Source: Streptomyces djakartensis
GTDB lineage: Bacteria; Actinomycetota; Actinomycetes; Streptomycetales; Streptomycetaceae
Assembly (NCBI RefSeq): GCF_014651075.1
Contig: NZ_BMWE01000007.1
Span: 310,001 to 374,000 of the forward strand
DNA length: 64,000 nt
Reading direction: 5' to 3'
This document shows, in pieces, positions 17,908-25,505 of this stretch; the first letter of the stretch is position 1, and each line of letters begins with the position of its first letter. The translations under genes were made by a program, and so were the position numbers. The notes under the pieces are model-generated. The model searched no databases and had not been told where the DNA came from. It worked only from the letters and a program-made list of their open reading frames with translations.

Positions 17908-17984
17908 GCCGCCTTAGCTCAGATGGCCAGAGCAACGCACTCGTAATGCGTAGGTCTCGGGTTCGAATCCCGAAGGCGGCTCCA
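17908..17984 (+). tRNA. tRNA-Thr (anticodon CGU), CCA encoded
   Basis: A full cloverleaf can be drawn. Acceptor GCCGCCT at 17908-17914 pairs with AGGCGGC at 17974-17980. The D stem is GCTC/GAGC. The anticodon stem is ACGCA/TGCGT around the loop CTCGTAA, giving anticodon CGT (reads ACG, Thr). The T arm is TCGGG-TTCGAAT-CCCGA. The 3' CCA (17982-17984) is encoded after discriminator T17981. Confidence 0.97.
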
Positions 17985-17987
17985 TCC

Positions 17988-18021
17988 GAAGCCCAGCTCA
18001 GATGCATCTGAGCTGGGCTTC
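17988..18021. terminator. 34-bp perfect palindrome after tRNA-Thr
   Basis: GAAGCCCAGCTCAGATG and its exact complement form a 17-bp stem with no unpaired loop in the DNA. It starts 3 bp after the tRNA CCA and ends 23 bp before the stop of the converging AraC-type gene, so it can terminate both. Confidence 0.9.
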
Positions 18022-18044
18022 TTGGTGCCCGGGTTCCCGGTCGC

Positions 18045-18938
18045 TCAGTGGGCGGCCTCCCGCTCCACCGGCAGCCACAGTTCGGCGTCCGCCCGCGTTC
18101 CGTCCGCCGACAGGTCGGTCCGCAGGATCTCCGGGCCGGGGCGGCTGCGGTACGGGTTCGACGGGAACCACTCGGTGAACACGTCCCGCCACAGCTCCTG
18201 GACGGCCTGCGGTGCGGGGCCGGAGGTGGTGAAGACGGCCCAGGTGCCGGGTGGGACGGGCAGGGCGGTGGAGCCCACGGGGGCGTTCGGGAGGCCGTCG
18301 GAGGGGACGGGCCCGGCGGTGATGACCGCCTGGTAGTAGTCGAGCTCGGTGCCCTCGGCCCGGCTCGGGTCCAGGTCGTCGCAGACCGAGACGAGGCCGT
18401 GCGGCTCCTGGCCGGACATCGCCTTCAGACGTTCCAGGGCCTGTGGGTCGATGCCCCGGACGAAGTCGATGATCGCCTGGTTCGGCCCCGAGTGCACCAA
18501 GGGGACCCGGGTCTTGAAACCGGTGACGGTGAACGCCGGCCGGTCCACCACGCGGTAGTGCATGCTGCTGCTCCCTTCGACGGTGAGGCGGAAGGTCAGC
18601 CGGGCCTGCGAGACGAGCGCCGCGCCGGAGCGCCGGGCCTCGCCGGGACCGACACCGTGCATCGCGCGGAACGCCCGTGCGAACGCCTCGCCCGAGCCGT
18701 AGCCGTAGCGCATGGCGATCTCCAGCAGCGTGGCGTCGCTCGCCAGTACCTCCGCACCCGCGACGGTCAGCCGCCGGCGGCGGATGTACTCCGACAGGGG
18801 CAGGCCTGCCAGCGCCGAGAACATCCGGCGCAGGTGGTACTCCGAGGTGCACGCCGTACGAGCCAGGTCCGCCGCGTCGAGGGGCTGGTCGAGGTGGCGT
18901 TCGATGTGCGCCATCGCCTCGTTGAGTCGGTCCAGCAC
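18045..18938 (-). CDS. AraC-family regulator with GyrI-like ligand-binding domain
   Basis: A 297-aa transcription regulator. The N-terminal ~100 residues carry the two AraC helix-turn-helix motifs (LDAADLARTACTSEYHLRRMF and LLEIAMRYGYGSGEAFARAF). The C-terminal ~155 residues resemble the GyrI/SbmC (Rob-type) effector-binding domain. This order (HTH first) matches Rob and related drug-responsive activators. The GTG at 18938 is preceded by AAGGAAGGG, a clear ribosome-binding site. It converges on tRNA-Thr and is followed upstream by a glycosyltransferase gene facing the other way. Target genes and ligand are not evident. Confidence 0.93.
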   Translation of the reverse strand: MLDRLNEAMAHIERHLDQPLDAADLARTACTSEYHLRRMFSALAGLPLSEYIRRRRLTVAGAEVLASDATLLEIAMRYGYGSGEAFARAFRAMHGVGPGEARRSGAALVSQARLTFRLTVEGSSSMHYRVVDRPAFTVTGFKTRVPLVHSGPNQAIIDFVRGIDPQALERLKAMSGQEPHGLVSVCDDLDPSRAEGTELDYYQAVITAGPVPSDGLPNAPVGSTALPVPPGTWAVFTTSGPAPQAVQELWRDVFTEWFPSNPYRSRPGPEILRTDLSADGTRADAELWLPVEREAAH

Positions 18939-19147
18939 GCCCGGACTCCCTTCCTTTCGATGCCCTCACGCTAGGCAGCGCGCGCACTCCGGCACCCGAC
19001 ATCCTGTGCCCGGTCCGGTCGGGTGCGGCCTCCCCCGGACGGCGTAGCCGAGACGTCGTCCCGGGGAGGCGTATGTGAGGGGTCCTCACCGTGAACGGAT
19101 AGCATCGCCCGTCAATCCTTCAGATGCCGACCGGGAGAGGTGAGGAC

Positions 19148-20041
19148 ATGGGGGCGCCCAGGATCGCCGTCGCCGTGGTGACCATGGGCAACCGGCCCGA
19201 GGAGGTCGACGCCCTGCTGCGGTCGGTGGCCAAGCAGGACGTGCCGCCCGAGCGGATCGTGATCGTCGGCAACGGCTGTCCGCTGCCCGAGTTCGCCCGG
19301 CGTCTGTCCCTGCCCGGTGAGGTCACTCCGGTCGAGCTCGACGAGAACCTGGGATGCCCCGGTGGGCGCAACGCGGCCCTCGCGCGGTTGCGGGAGTTCG
19401 GCGACATCGACGTCGTCGTCGACCTGGACGACGACGGGCTGCTCGTCGACGCCGACGTGCTGCGCCGGGTGCGGGAGCTGTACGCCGCCGACGAGCGGCT
19501 CGGCATCGTCGGGTTCCGTATCGCCGACGAACTCGGGGAGACGCAGCAGCGGCACGTGCCCCGGCTCGGCAAGTCGGACCCGCTGCGCGGTGGGTACGTC
19601 ACCGGGTTCCTCGGGGGCGGGCACGCGCTGCGGATGGCGATGCTCGACGAAGTCGGAGACTGGCCCGCCGAGTTCTTCTTCGCGCACGAGGAGACCGATC
19701 TCGCGTGGCGCGCGGCCGACGCGGGCTGGCGGATCCTCTACGCGCCCGAGTTGCTGCTCCAGCACCCCAAGACCTCGCCCGCCCGGCACGCCATCTACTA
19801 CCGCGTGAACGCCCGCAACCGGGTGTGGCTGGCCCGCCGCCGGCTGCCGGTCGCGCTGATGCCGGTGCATCTGGGCGTGTGGGTGCTGCTCACCCTCCTG
19901 CGGAACCGGTCGGGTGCCGGGCTGCGCGCGTGGTTCGGCGGATTCGTGGAGGGCGTACGGGAGCCGGCGGGGGAGCGGCGGCCCATGAGCTGGCGCACGG
20001 TGTGGCGGCTCACGCGGCTGGGGCGGCCACCTGTCATCTGA
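19148..20041 (+). CDS. Family 2 glycosyltransferase
   Basis: A 297-aa GT-A-fold glycosyltransferase. RIAVAVVTMGNRP is the nucleotide-sugar binding start. NLGCPGGRNAAL is the conserved G-x-x-x-A-R-N-like segment. The metal site is DLDDDG (DxD), and EETDLAWRAADAGW (ED-type catalytic region) lies near residue 190. There is no signal peptide; a basic hydrophobic stretch near residues 235-255 (LPVALMPVHLGVWVLLTLL) may contact the membrane. The ATG at 19148 is preferred over an upstream one because of GAGAGGTGAGG just before it. The family makes polysaccharide or glycolipid linkages; the acceptor is unknown. It converges on the polymerase gene with a 39-bp gap. Confidence 0.9.
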   Translation: MGAPRIAVAVVTMGNRPEEVDALLRSVAKQDVPPERIVIVGNGCPLPEFARRLSLPGEVTPVELDENLGCPGGRNAALARLREFGDIDVVVDLDDDGLLVDADVLRRVRELYAADERLGIVGFRIADELGETQQRHVPRLGKSDPLRGGYVTGFLGGGHALRMAMLDEVGDWPAEFFFAHEETDLAWRAADAGWRILYAPELLLQHPKTSPARHAIYYRVNARNRVWLARRRLPVALMPVHLGVWVLLTLLRNRSGAGLRAWFGGFVEGVREPAGERRPMSWRTVWRLTRLGRPPVI

Positions 20042-20080
20042 TGTCCCGGACGACGTCCCCGAGAGGCTGCGGGGGCCCGG

Positions 20081-21760
20081 TCACTTCGCGTCGGCATAGC
20101 ACTCCACCACGGCCGTCGTGAAAGGGAACCGCACCGGCGTCTCCCCGAAGGTCAGTCGTCCGGCCAGGGCCGCCGCCTCGTGGATCGCCGTCACGACCGC
20201 CGCCGTCTCCTCCTCGGGGCAGTGCACGATCACCTCGTCGTGCTGGAAGAAGACCAGCTCGGCCGCAAGGTCCGCGCAGGTCCTGCGCAGCGCGGCGAGC
20301 AGCAGCAGCGCCCAGTCGGCGGCGCTGCCCTGGACGACGAAGTTGCGGGCGAATCGGCCGCGGGCGCGGGCGTTGGTGGAGGCGTAGCCGGGGACCCACT
20401 GCGTGGTGTCGTCGTCGGAGAGGGGGATGCCCGCCTCTTCCGGGGTCTCGTCCGTGCCCCGGGCCGCCGGCGGGCAGGTGCGGCCGAGCCAGGTCCGCAC
20501 CAGCCGGCCCTCCTCGCCGGCGCGCGCCGCCTCGTCGACGTACGCCACCGCCCGGGGGAAGCGGCGTCTGAGCGCGGCGAGGTTCTTCAGGCCGTCGCCC
20601 GAGGTCTGGCCGTAGACCGCGCCGAGCACGGCGAGTTTGGCCTGGGCGCGGTCGCCGGAGAAGGCGCGGTCGGAGACGGCCTGGTACAGGTCGGTCTCCC
20701 GGCCGGCCACCTCCATCAGGCCGGGGTCGCGGGAGATGGCGGCGAGCACGCGCGGTTCCATCTGGTCGGCGTCGGCGACGACGAGCCGCCAGCCGGGGTC
20801 GGCGACCACGGCTCGCCGGATCACCTTGGGGATCTGGAGCCCGCCCCCGCCGTTGGTCACCCAGCGTCCGGTCACCGTCCCGCCCGCGAGGAACTCGGGT
20901 CTGAACCGCCCTTCGCGCACCCAGTCCTGGAGCCAGGACCAGCCGTGGGCGACCCAGACCCGGTACAGCTTCTTGTATTCGAGGAGCGGTTTCACCGCCG
21001 GGTGGTCGAGTGACTCGATCTCCCACCTGCGGGTCGAGGAGACCTTGATGCCGGCCTGCGCGAAGGCCTTGACCACGTCGGCGGGCAGGTCGGGGCGGAC
21101 CCGGCGGCCGAAGGCGGTGGACACCTCGTCGGCGAGTTCGGCCAGGCGGCGCGGCTCACCGCCGCCCGCGTACCGTTCGCCCAGCAGGTCGTGCAGCACC
21201 GCGCGGTGCACGTCGGCACGCCAGGGCAGCCCGGCCCGGTTCATCTCGGCGGCCACCAGCATGCCCGCCGACTCCGCGGCCGTCAGCAGGCGCATCCGGC
21301 CGGGGTGTTCGGCCCGCTCGTGCCGCCGCTGCTGTTCGGCGTAGACGGCGAGGAGGTCCGGCAGGGGCAGTTGGACGCCCCGCGGTTCGAACAGCGAGGA
21401 CTGCGAGCCCGGTTCGGCGGACCGCTGGGGCGGATCGGGCGGGACCGGGCCGCCCCGCAGCCGGGCCAGGGCGGCCGCTGCCGAGCGTGGCTGCCCGTAC
21501 CGCCCCTCGTGGCCGAGCAGGAGCGTCTCGGCGGCCTCGATGTCGTAGCACCGCTCTGCCCGCACCCCCGTGGCGAGCAGGCGCGGGTAGACCTCGGCGG
21601 TGGAGCGCCACACCCACCGCGTGACGCCGGGACGGCTGCGCACGGCCTCGGCCGGGTCCGCCTCCCGCCGCACCGGCCCGGCGGGCAGCCCGTCCGGACC
21701 GAGGGGGGCGACGTCCACGCCACCGTCCTCGGCCGGAGCGAGCGCCCACCGGTCGGCCAT
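20081..21760 (-). CDS. Family A DNA polymerase without 5' nuclease and with no visible proofreading motifs
   Basis: A 559-aa polymerase, much shorter than PolA (about 900 aa): the 5'-3' exonuclease domain is missing. The N-terminal ~200 residues sit where a 3'-5' exonuclease domain would be but lack the acidic DxE motif. Palm motifs are intact: motif A VVADADQMEPRVLAAIS, motif B RAQAKLAVLGAVYGQTSGDG (conserved K and YG), motif C FFQHDEVIVHC. It is therefore probably an active gap-filling or translesion-type polymerase. Streptomyces genomes usually carry this second gene, annotated as bifunctional 3'-5' exonuclease/polymerase. ATG 21760 has no clear ribosome-binding site. Confidence 0.92.
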   Translation of the reverse strand: MADRWALAPAEDGGVDVAPLGPDGLPAGPVRREADPAEAVRSRPGVTRWVWRSTAEVYPRLLATGVRAERCYDIEAAETLLLGHEGRYGQPRSAAAALARLRGGPVPPDPPQRSAEPGSQSSLFEPRGVQLPLPDLLAVYAEQQRRHERAEHPGRMRLLTAAESAGMLVAAEMNRAGLPWRADVHRAVLHDLLGERYAGGGEPRRLAELADEVSTAFGRRVRPDLPADVVKAFAQAGIKVSSTRRWEIESLDHPAVKPLLEYKKLYRVWVAHGWSWLQDWVREGRFRPEFLAGGTVTGRWVTNGGGGLQIPKVIRRAVVADPGWRLVVADADQMEPRVLAAISRDPGLMEVAGRETDLYQAVSDRAFSGDRAQAKLAVLGAVYGQTSGDGLKNLAALRRRFPRAVAYVDEAARAGEEGRLVRTWLGRTCPPAARGTDETPEEAGIPLSDDDTTQWVPGYASTNARARGRFARNFVVQGSAADWALLLLAALRRTCADLAAELVFFQHDEVIVHCPEEETAAVVTAIHEAAALAGRLTFGETPVRFPFTTAVVECYADAK

Positions 21761-21840
21761 GCCGCGAGTCTGCCAGTGGGGTCTGACATCGGCCCCTGCC
21801 GCCGCAGACGGGTGTCACTGACGGGTGTCCCTGACGGGTG

Positions 21841-22584
21841 TCAGGACTCGTCCGGCACGTCCTTCTGTGCCTGCGTGATCTTCTCCAGCGCCTGGGCGAC
21901 GTACCGCTCGGTCCGCTCCTTGCGGATGCCGAGGCCGCTGAGCACGCCCTCGCCGTTCTCGTGCTCCAGCAGGGCGAGCAGGATGTGCTCGGTGCCGATG
22001 TAGTTGTGGCCGAGGCGCAGGGCCTCGCGGAAGGTGAGCTCCAGGACCTTCTTGGCGGCCTGGCCGTACGGCACGAGCTCCGGGGCCTCCCGGGCGGCGG
22101 GCGGGAGCGCCGCCGTCGCCGCCTCGCGCACCGCGTCGAGGGTGACGCCCTGCTCGGTGATCGCCTTCGCGGCGAGACCCTCGGGTTCGGCCAGCAGACC
22201 GAGAACGAGGTGTTCGGGCAGGCCCTCGGCGTTGTGCGCGGCCTTGGCGGCGCTGTGCGCGGCCATCACCGTGTTGCGGGCGCGGGGCGTGTAGCGGCTG
22301 AAGCCCTGGCTCGGGTCGAGGTCGGCCGACTCCTTGGGTACGAAGCGCTTCTGCGCCGCCTGCCGGGTGACCCCCATGCTCTTGCCGATGTCCGTCCAGG
22401 AGGCGCCGGAGCGCCGGGCCTGGTCCACGAAGTGGCCGATCAGGTGGTCGGCCACCTCGCCGAGGTGATCGGCGGCGATCACCGCGTCCTGGAGCTGCTC
22501 GAGGGGTTCCTGGTGGACCTTCTTGATCGCCGCGATCAGGTCGTCGAGGCGCACGGATGACGTGATTCCTGGGTTCGTCGTCAT
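21841..22584 (-). CDS. Clp N-domain protein with N-terminal HTH, probable autoregulator
   Basis: A 247-aa protein that combines an N-terminal helix-turn-helix (SWTDIGKSMGVTRQAAQKRF, residues about 62-81) with two Clp_N repeats (around TPRARNTVMAAHSAAK and VLELTFREALRLGHNYIGTEHILLALL). It has no AAA+ ATPase, so it is not a Clp chaperone. Clp_N domains normally bind substrates or adaptors. The start is ATG 22584; there is no Shine-Dalgarno. A -10 TACGGT lies 7 nt upstream with a consensus TTGACA 18 bp further, so the mRNA is probably leaderless. Two operator-like palindromes overlap the -35 and the -10. A repressor sensing protein damage or protease state is my inference. Confidence 0.85.
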   Translation of the reverse strand: MTTNPGITSSVRLDDLIAAIKKVHQEPLEQLQDAVIAADHLGEVADHLIGHFVDQARRSGASWTDIGKSMGVTRQAAQKRFVPKESADLDPSQGFSRYTPRARNTVMAAHSAAKAAHNAEGLPEHLVLGLLAEPEGLAAKAITEQGVTLDAVREAATAALPPAAREAPELVPYGQAAKKVLELTFREALRLGHNYIGTEHILLALLEHENGEGVLSGLGIRKERTERYVAQALEKITQAQKDVPDES

Positions 22585-22586
22585 GG

Positions 22587-22634
22587 TGTCAACCGTAGGT
22601 TGCGCCCTCAGTAACTGTCAACCATCGGTTGACA
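22587..22634. promoter_or_regulatory. Two GTCAACC-N3-GGTTGAC operators overlapping a promoter
   Basis: Copy 1 (22587-22604) reads TGTCAACC-GTA-GGTTGCG and copy 2 (22616-22634) reads TGTCAACC-ATC-GGTTGACA, a perfect palindrome. Their centres are 29 bp apart, close to three helical turns. On the minus strand TTGACA in copy 2 is a consensus -35, and TACGGT 18 bp downstream, within copy 1, is the -10. The transcript would begin at ATG 22584. The plus strand also shows TTGACA (22629-22634) at -35 distance from GTG 22660. Confidence 0.8.
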
Positions 22635-22659
22635 AGGGGCGGCGTGGCACGATCGGCCC

Positions 22660-23769
22660 GTGAGTACGTCCAGCACCGTCGACCGCGCCTTCGAGGTGGC
22701 CCTCTACGAGACCGGCGAGACAGCCCTCGACACCGGCGCGTCCCTCCTCGCCTCCGACCCGGCGGCGGACGCCGAACTCGCCAGGCGAGGACAGGAGTTC
22801 GTCGCGGCGGCCTGGCGGCGCGGCTGGCAGCCGGCCGACGTCGTCCGGATCGTGCGACGCGAGTTGGACGACGTCCACGTACGCCTCGCGGCGGAGCTGA
22901 TCCGCGCACAGCGGGCGCACGACGGCCCACGCGGCCCGCGCTGGAGCGCGCAGCTCGCCGGACTCCCCGCCGACGCCCCGCCCCGCACCGACCGCTTCTC
23001 GCACGCCACCGCCGTGCTTGAGCTGTACCGCCTGCTGCTCCGCCTGCCCGCGCTCGAGGCCCTCGACGCCCTCGACGAGCCGTCCCGGGGGCCGAAGTCC
23101 GAGTCCCGGATGCTCACCCGTATCCGCGCCCTGCTCGCCAAGGCGGAGGCGACCGGGTTTCCGGAGGAGGCGGAGGCGCTGACCGCCAAGGCGCAGGAGC
23201 TGATGGCCCGGCACAGTGTCGACGAAGCGCTGCTCGCGGCGGGCGCGCCGTCGCCCGGGACACCCGGTGCCTGCCGGATCGGTGTCGAGCCACCGTACGA
23301 ACAGGCCAAGGCGGTGCTGCTGGACGCCGTCGCCACCGTCAACCACTGCCGGGCGGTGTGGAACGAGCCGCTGGGCTTCTCGACCGTCGTCGGCTTCGAG
23401 ACCGACCTAGAGGCGGTCGAACTCCTCTACACCTCACTCCTGGTGCAGGCCACGACCGCCATGACGAAGGCGGAGGCGGCGCAGCGGGCGGGCGGCCGCA
23501 AACGCACCAAGACGTTCCGGCAGTCCTTCCTCGCCGCCTACGCCCACCGCATCGGCAGCCGCCTCGCCGCGGCCGCCGGGACGCAGGTGACCGACGACCT
23601 GCTGCCGGTCCTCGCCTCCCGCGAGGTGGCCGTCGCGGGGCGGCTGGACCGGATGTTCCCGGAGACCACCACGACCCGGCTGCGCGGAGTACGCGACGCG
23701 GCGGGCTGGACGGAGGGCGCGCAGGCGGCGGACCGGGCCCAGGTGGAGCACCGGCCGCCGCTGGGCTGA
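22660..23769 (+). CDS. DUF2786 domain protein
   Basis: A 369-aa conserved actinobacterial protein of unknown function. The DUF2786 domain is visible at about residues 148-195 (SRMLTRIRALLAKAEATGFP, then AEALTAKAQELMARHSVDEALL). It is followed by a longer conserved domain with a helical KAEAAQRAGGRKRTKTFRQSF segment. It is divergently transcribed from the Clp-N regulator and shares its 75-bp operator region, so co-regulation is likely. GTG 22660 has no ribosome-binding site and its TTGACA lies at -35 distance, so this mRNA too could be leaderless, although its -10 is weak. No catalytic motif is recognised. Confidence 0.85.
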   Translation: MSTSSTVDRAFEVALYETGETALDTGASLLASDPAADAELARRGQEFVAAAWRRGWQPADVVRIVRRELDDVHVRLAAELIRAQRAHDGPRGPRWSAQLAGLPADAPPRTDRFSHATAVLELYRLLLRLPALEALDALDEPSRGPKSESRMLTRIRALLAKAEATGFPEEAEALTAKAQELMARHSVDEALLAAGAPSPGTPGACRIGVEPPYEQAKAVLLDAVATVNHCRAVWNEPLGFSTVVGFETDLEAVELLYTSLLVQATTAMTKAEAAQRAGGRKRTKTFRQSFLAAYAHRIGSRLAAAAGTQVTDDLLPVLASREVAVAGRLDRMFPETTTTRLRGVRDAAGWTEGAQAADRAQVEHRPPLG

Positions 23770-23776
23770 TCTCCCG

Positions 23777-24316
23777 TCAGTCGCCCGAGGACTCGAAGCC
23801 GCTCACCGAGGCCTCCACCGCGCCGCCCCCGCCCTTCCGGGCGACATCGCCGTACGACCACGTCAGGTCGTGCGTGTCCTCGGGGGCGCCGGGCAGGGCG
23901 AACGACGCCTTCCGCACGGCGAGGCTCTTCGCGGAGCCGGCCTCGCCCCGTACGTAGGTGATCGTGAAGGACGTGGTGGCGCCCTTCCCGAGCGTGAGCG
24001 GCTGGGCCTTCGCGCCCGGCTCCGGGGACACGGACGTCGTGCCGTCCCCGGCCACGAGGTTGACGGCGGGGAAGCCCTCCAGGGTGCACGGCGTGCCCTG
24101 GTTGGTGAGGGTGACGGTGACGTTGCCGGTGTCCCCGGCGGCGGGGGCGGCACCGGCACCGACCTGCACGCCCAGGTCGCCGATCGCGCAGGCCGAACCG
24201 GCCTTCCGGTCCGTCTTCTTGGCGTCGCCGTCCGTGGTGCCGCCGTCGTCGCAGGCGGTCAGCAGGAGCGCCGCGGCGAGGGTGCTTGCCAGGGCGAGGG
24301 GAGCAAGGGTGCGCAT
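23777..24316 (-). CDS. DUF4232-type lipoprotein
   Basis: A 179-aa predicted lipoprotein. The signal peptide ends in LLLTAC with C22, followed by an Asp/Gly-rich linker. Residues about 40-170 show the DUF4232 pattern: an early cysteine (SACAIGDL), beta-rich VTVTLTNQGTPCTLEGFPAVNL with the second cysteine, and C-terminal DLTWSY. The two cysteines probably form a disulfide. It is an extracytoplasmic protein of unknown function. Three perfect 23-bp repeats lie immediately upstream of ATG 24316 (34 bp away), a likely regulatory region. The gene converges on the DUF2786 gene with only 7 bp between stops. Confidence 0.88.
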   Translation of the reverse strand: MRTLAPLALASTLAAALLLTACDDGGTTDGDAKKTDRKAGSACAIGDLGVQVGAGAAPAAGDTGNVTVTLTNQGTPCTLEGFPAVNLVAGDGTTSVSPEPGAKAQPLTLGKGATTSFTITYVRGEAGSAKSLAVRKASFALPGAPEDTHDLTWSYGDVARKGGGGAVEASVSGFESSGD

Positions 24317-24349
24317 GGGGACCTCTGGTGCGTGATGGCGAAGAGCGTT

Positions 24350-24418
24350 CCGACGTCTGGATCATCCCGGATCCGACGTCTGGATCATCCCGGATCCGAC
24401 GTCTGGATCATCCCGGAT
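24350..24418. repeat. Three perfect tandem copies of a 23-bp unit upstream of the DUF4232 gene
   Basis: Units at 24350-24372, 24373-24395 and 24396-24418 are identical. Each contains GACGTC and GGATCATCC, both near-palindromic. They lie 34-102 bp upstream of ATG 24316 on the minus strand, where a promoter is expected. The 23-bp period is about two helical turns. Confidence 0.9.
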
Positions 24419-24632
24419 ACGAGGACCCGTTCGCACCCGGGCAGGCCGGAGCCGCCCGTCCCCTCGCGGCACGGGTCCCGGGCATGCCGTTCGGATCACG
24501 CCGCAGAGGCTGGGTCCGGCGCGCACATCTGCCGTTGTCGTCCGTCGCCTCGCGGCCGCACGCACCGGGCCCCGCTCACCGGCATGGGCAAGCGCCGCCG
24601 ACCGCGTACGCCATGATCCGGACGATGTGGAC
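24419..24632. other. Intergenic stretch without a recognisable gene
   Basis: Between the 23-bp repeats and the hairpin element I see no open frame with a ribosome-binding site or family resemblance, and no terminator-quality hairpin. Together with the flanking repeats it forms a 480-bp gene-free gap between the two lipoprotein genes. Confidence 0.6.
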
Positions 24633-24801
24633 CTAGGGGGTGTTTCGAAAGAGCCGCACAGCACCCACGGCGCCCGGCACGCACTCTCGCCGCACCGGCC
24701 GCAAGCCCGAGTACGTCCAGTACGAGGGCTTGCGTCCGGCACGCCGAGAGCACGCACCGGACACCGCGGGCACCGCACAGGACTTTCGAGACACCCCCTA
24801 G
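24633..24801 (-). repeat. 169-bp imperfect inverted-repeat element (MITE-like or structured RNA)
   Basis: The ends CTAGGGGGTGTTTCGAAAG (24633-24651) and CTTTCGAGACACCCCCTAG (24783-24801) are complementary but for one base, and the pairing continues imperfectly to a loop near the CCAGTACG segment at 24718. Outer CTAG sequences bound it. The right CTAG supplies the stop codon (TAG) of the lipoprotein gene read leftward. Most arm differences are C/T or A/G changes that still pair as G-U only in minus-strand RNA. Confidence 0.85.
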
Positions 24802-25340
24802 CCGAGGCCCCCGGTGGGCAGCCCGGTCGGCAGCTTCCCGCCCTCGGCCCGCGTGAACGTCTCGGCGCCGAGGCCGCCCTCCCAGGTGACCTTCAGGCTG
24901 CTCTCGTTCACGGAGTCGACCATGCCGGTCGTCCGGTCCTTGCTGCCGTCCGTGCACTTCAGGCGGATCATCCGCATCCCGGACTCCTGACCCGCGGTGC
25001 CGGTGCACACGCTGCCACCGGTGGCGAAGAGCGCGGCCTGCTTGCCGGTGACCACCAGGGCCACGGCCTTGCCGCCGGTCGTGGCGAGCCAGCTGCCCAC
25101 GAGCCCGCCGGAGGCCGACTCCCCGGAGCCGGAACCCGAGCCGGGTTTCGAGCCACCCCCGGTTCCGGCGGACGCCGCCGGGGACGAGGCCGGGGCGGAC
25201 GCCGAGTCGTCCGCGGAGCCGCCGTCACCGTCACCGCTGCACGCGGTCAGCGCGAGCGCGCCCACCAGGCCCGCTGCCGCCGCCGCGACCCGCAGCCGCC
25301 GACACGCTCCCGGGCGACGCGAGAAGATCACCGAAGTCAC
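24798..25340 (-). CDS. Putative lipoprotein, function unknown
   Basis: A 180-aa predicted lipoprotein. After a basic N-terminus a hydrophobic segment ends in ALTAC (C34), followed by a long Ser/Gly/Ala/Asp linker (about residues 35-80) that would span the cell wall. The globular part is about 100 aa, with two cysteines (VCTG and LKCTDG) and a GSWLATT start. This resembles small lipocalin-like or META-type beta proteins, but I cannot name the family. Its TAG stop is formed by the CTAG end of the 169-bp hairpin element, so its mRNA would end in that hairpin. Confidence 0.82.
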   Translation of the reverse strand: MTSVIFSRRPGACRRLRVAAAAAGLVGALALTACSGDGDGGSADDSASAPASSPAASAGTGGGSKPGSGSGSGESASGGLVGSWLATTGGKAVALVVTGKQAALFATGGSVCTGTAGQESGMRMIRLKCTDGSKDRTTGMVDSVNESSLKVTWEGGLGAETFTRAEGGKLPTGLPTGGLG

Positions 25341-25505
25341 TTGGCCCCCAAGCTGTAGTCGGCCGGCCGGCCCGGGCCGGGCCCGCCGGCCCGTGCCGGA
25401 ACGACCGCAGCAAGCTATCAGGGCCGGTCAAGAGGCCCAGGGCCTCCTCGTTCGGGGGGCAGGGCACCCGGAGACGGACTCCGGCTGCTCAGCCCCCGGG
25501 GCCTC

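Noticed and set aside
24350..24418. CRISPR array made of the three 23-bp repeats
   Set aside because: The copies are directly adjacent with no spacers, and no cas genes are nearby.
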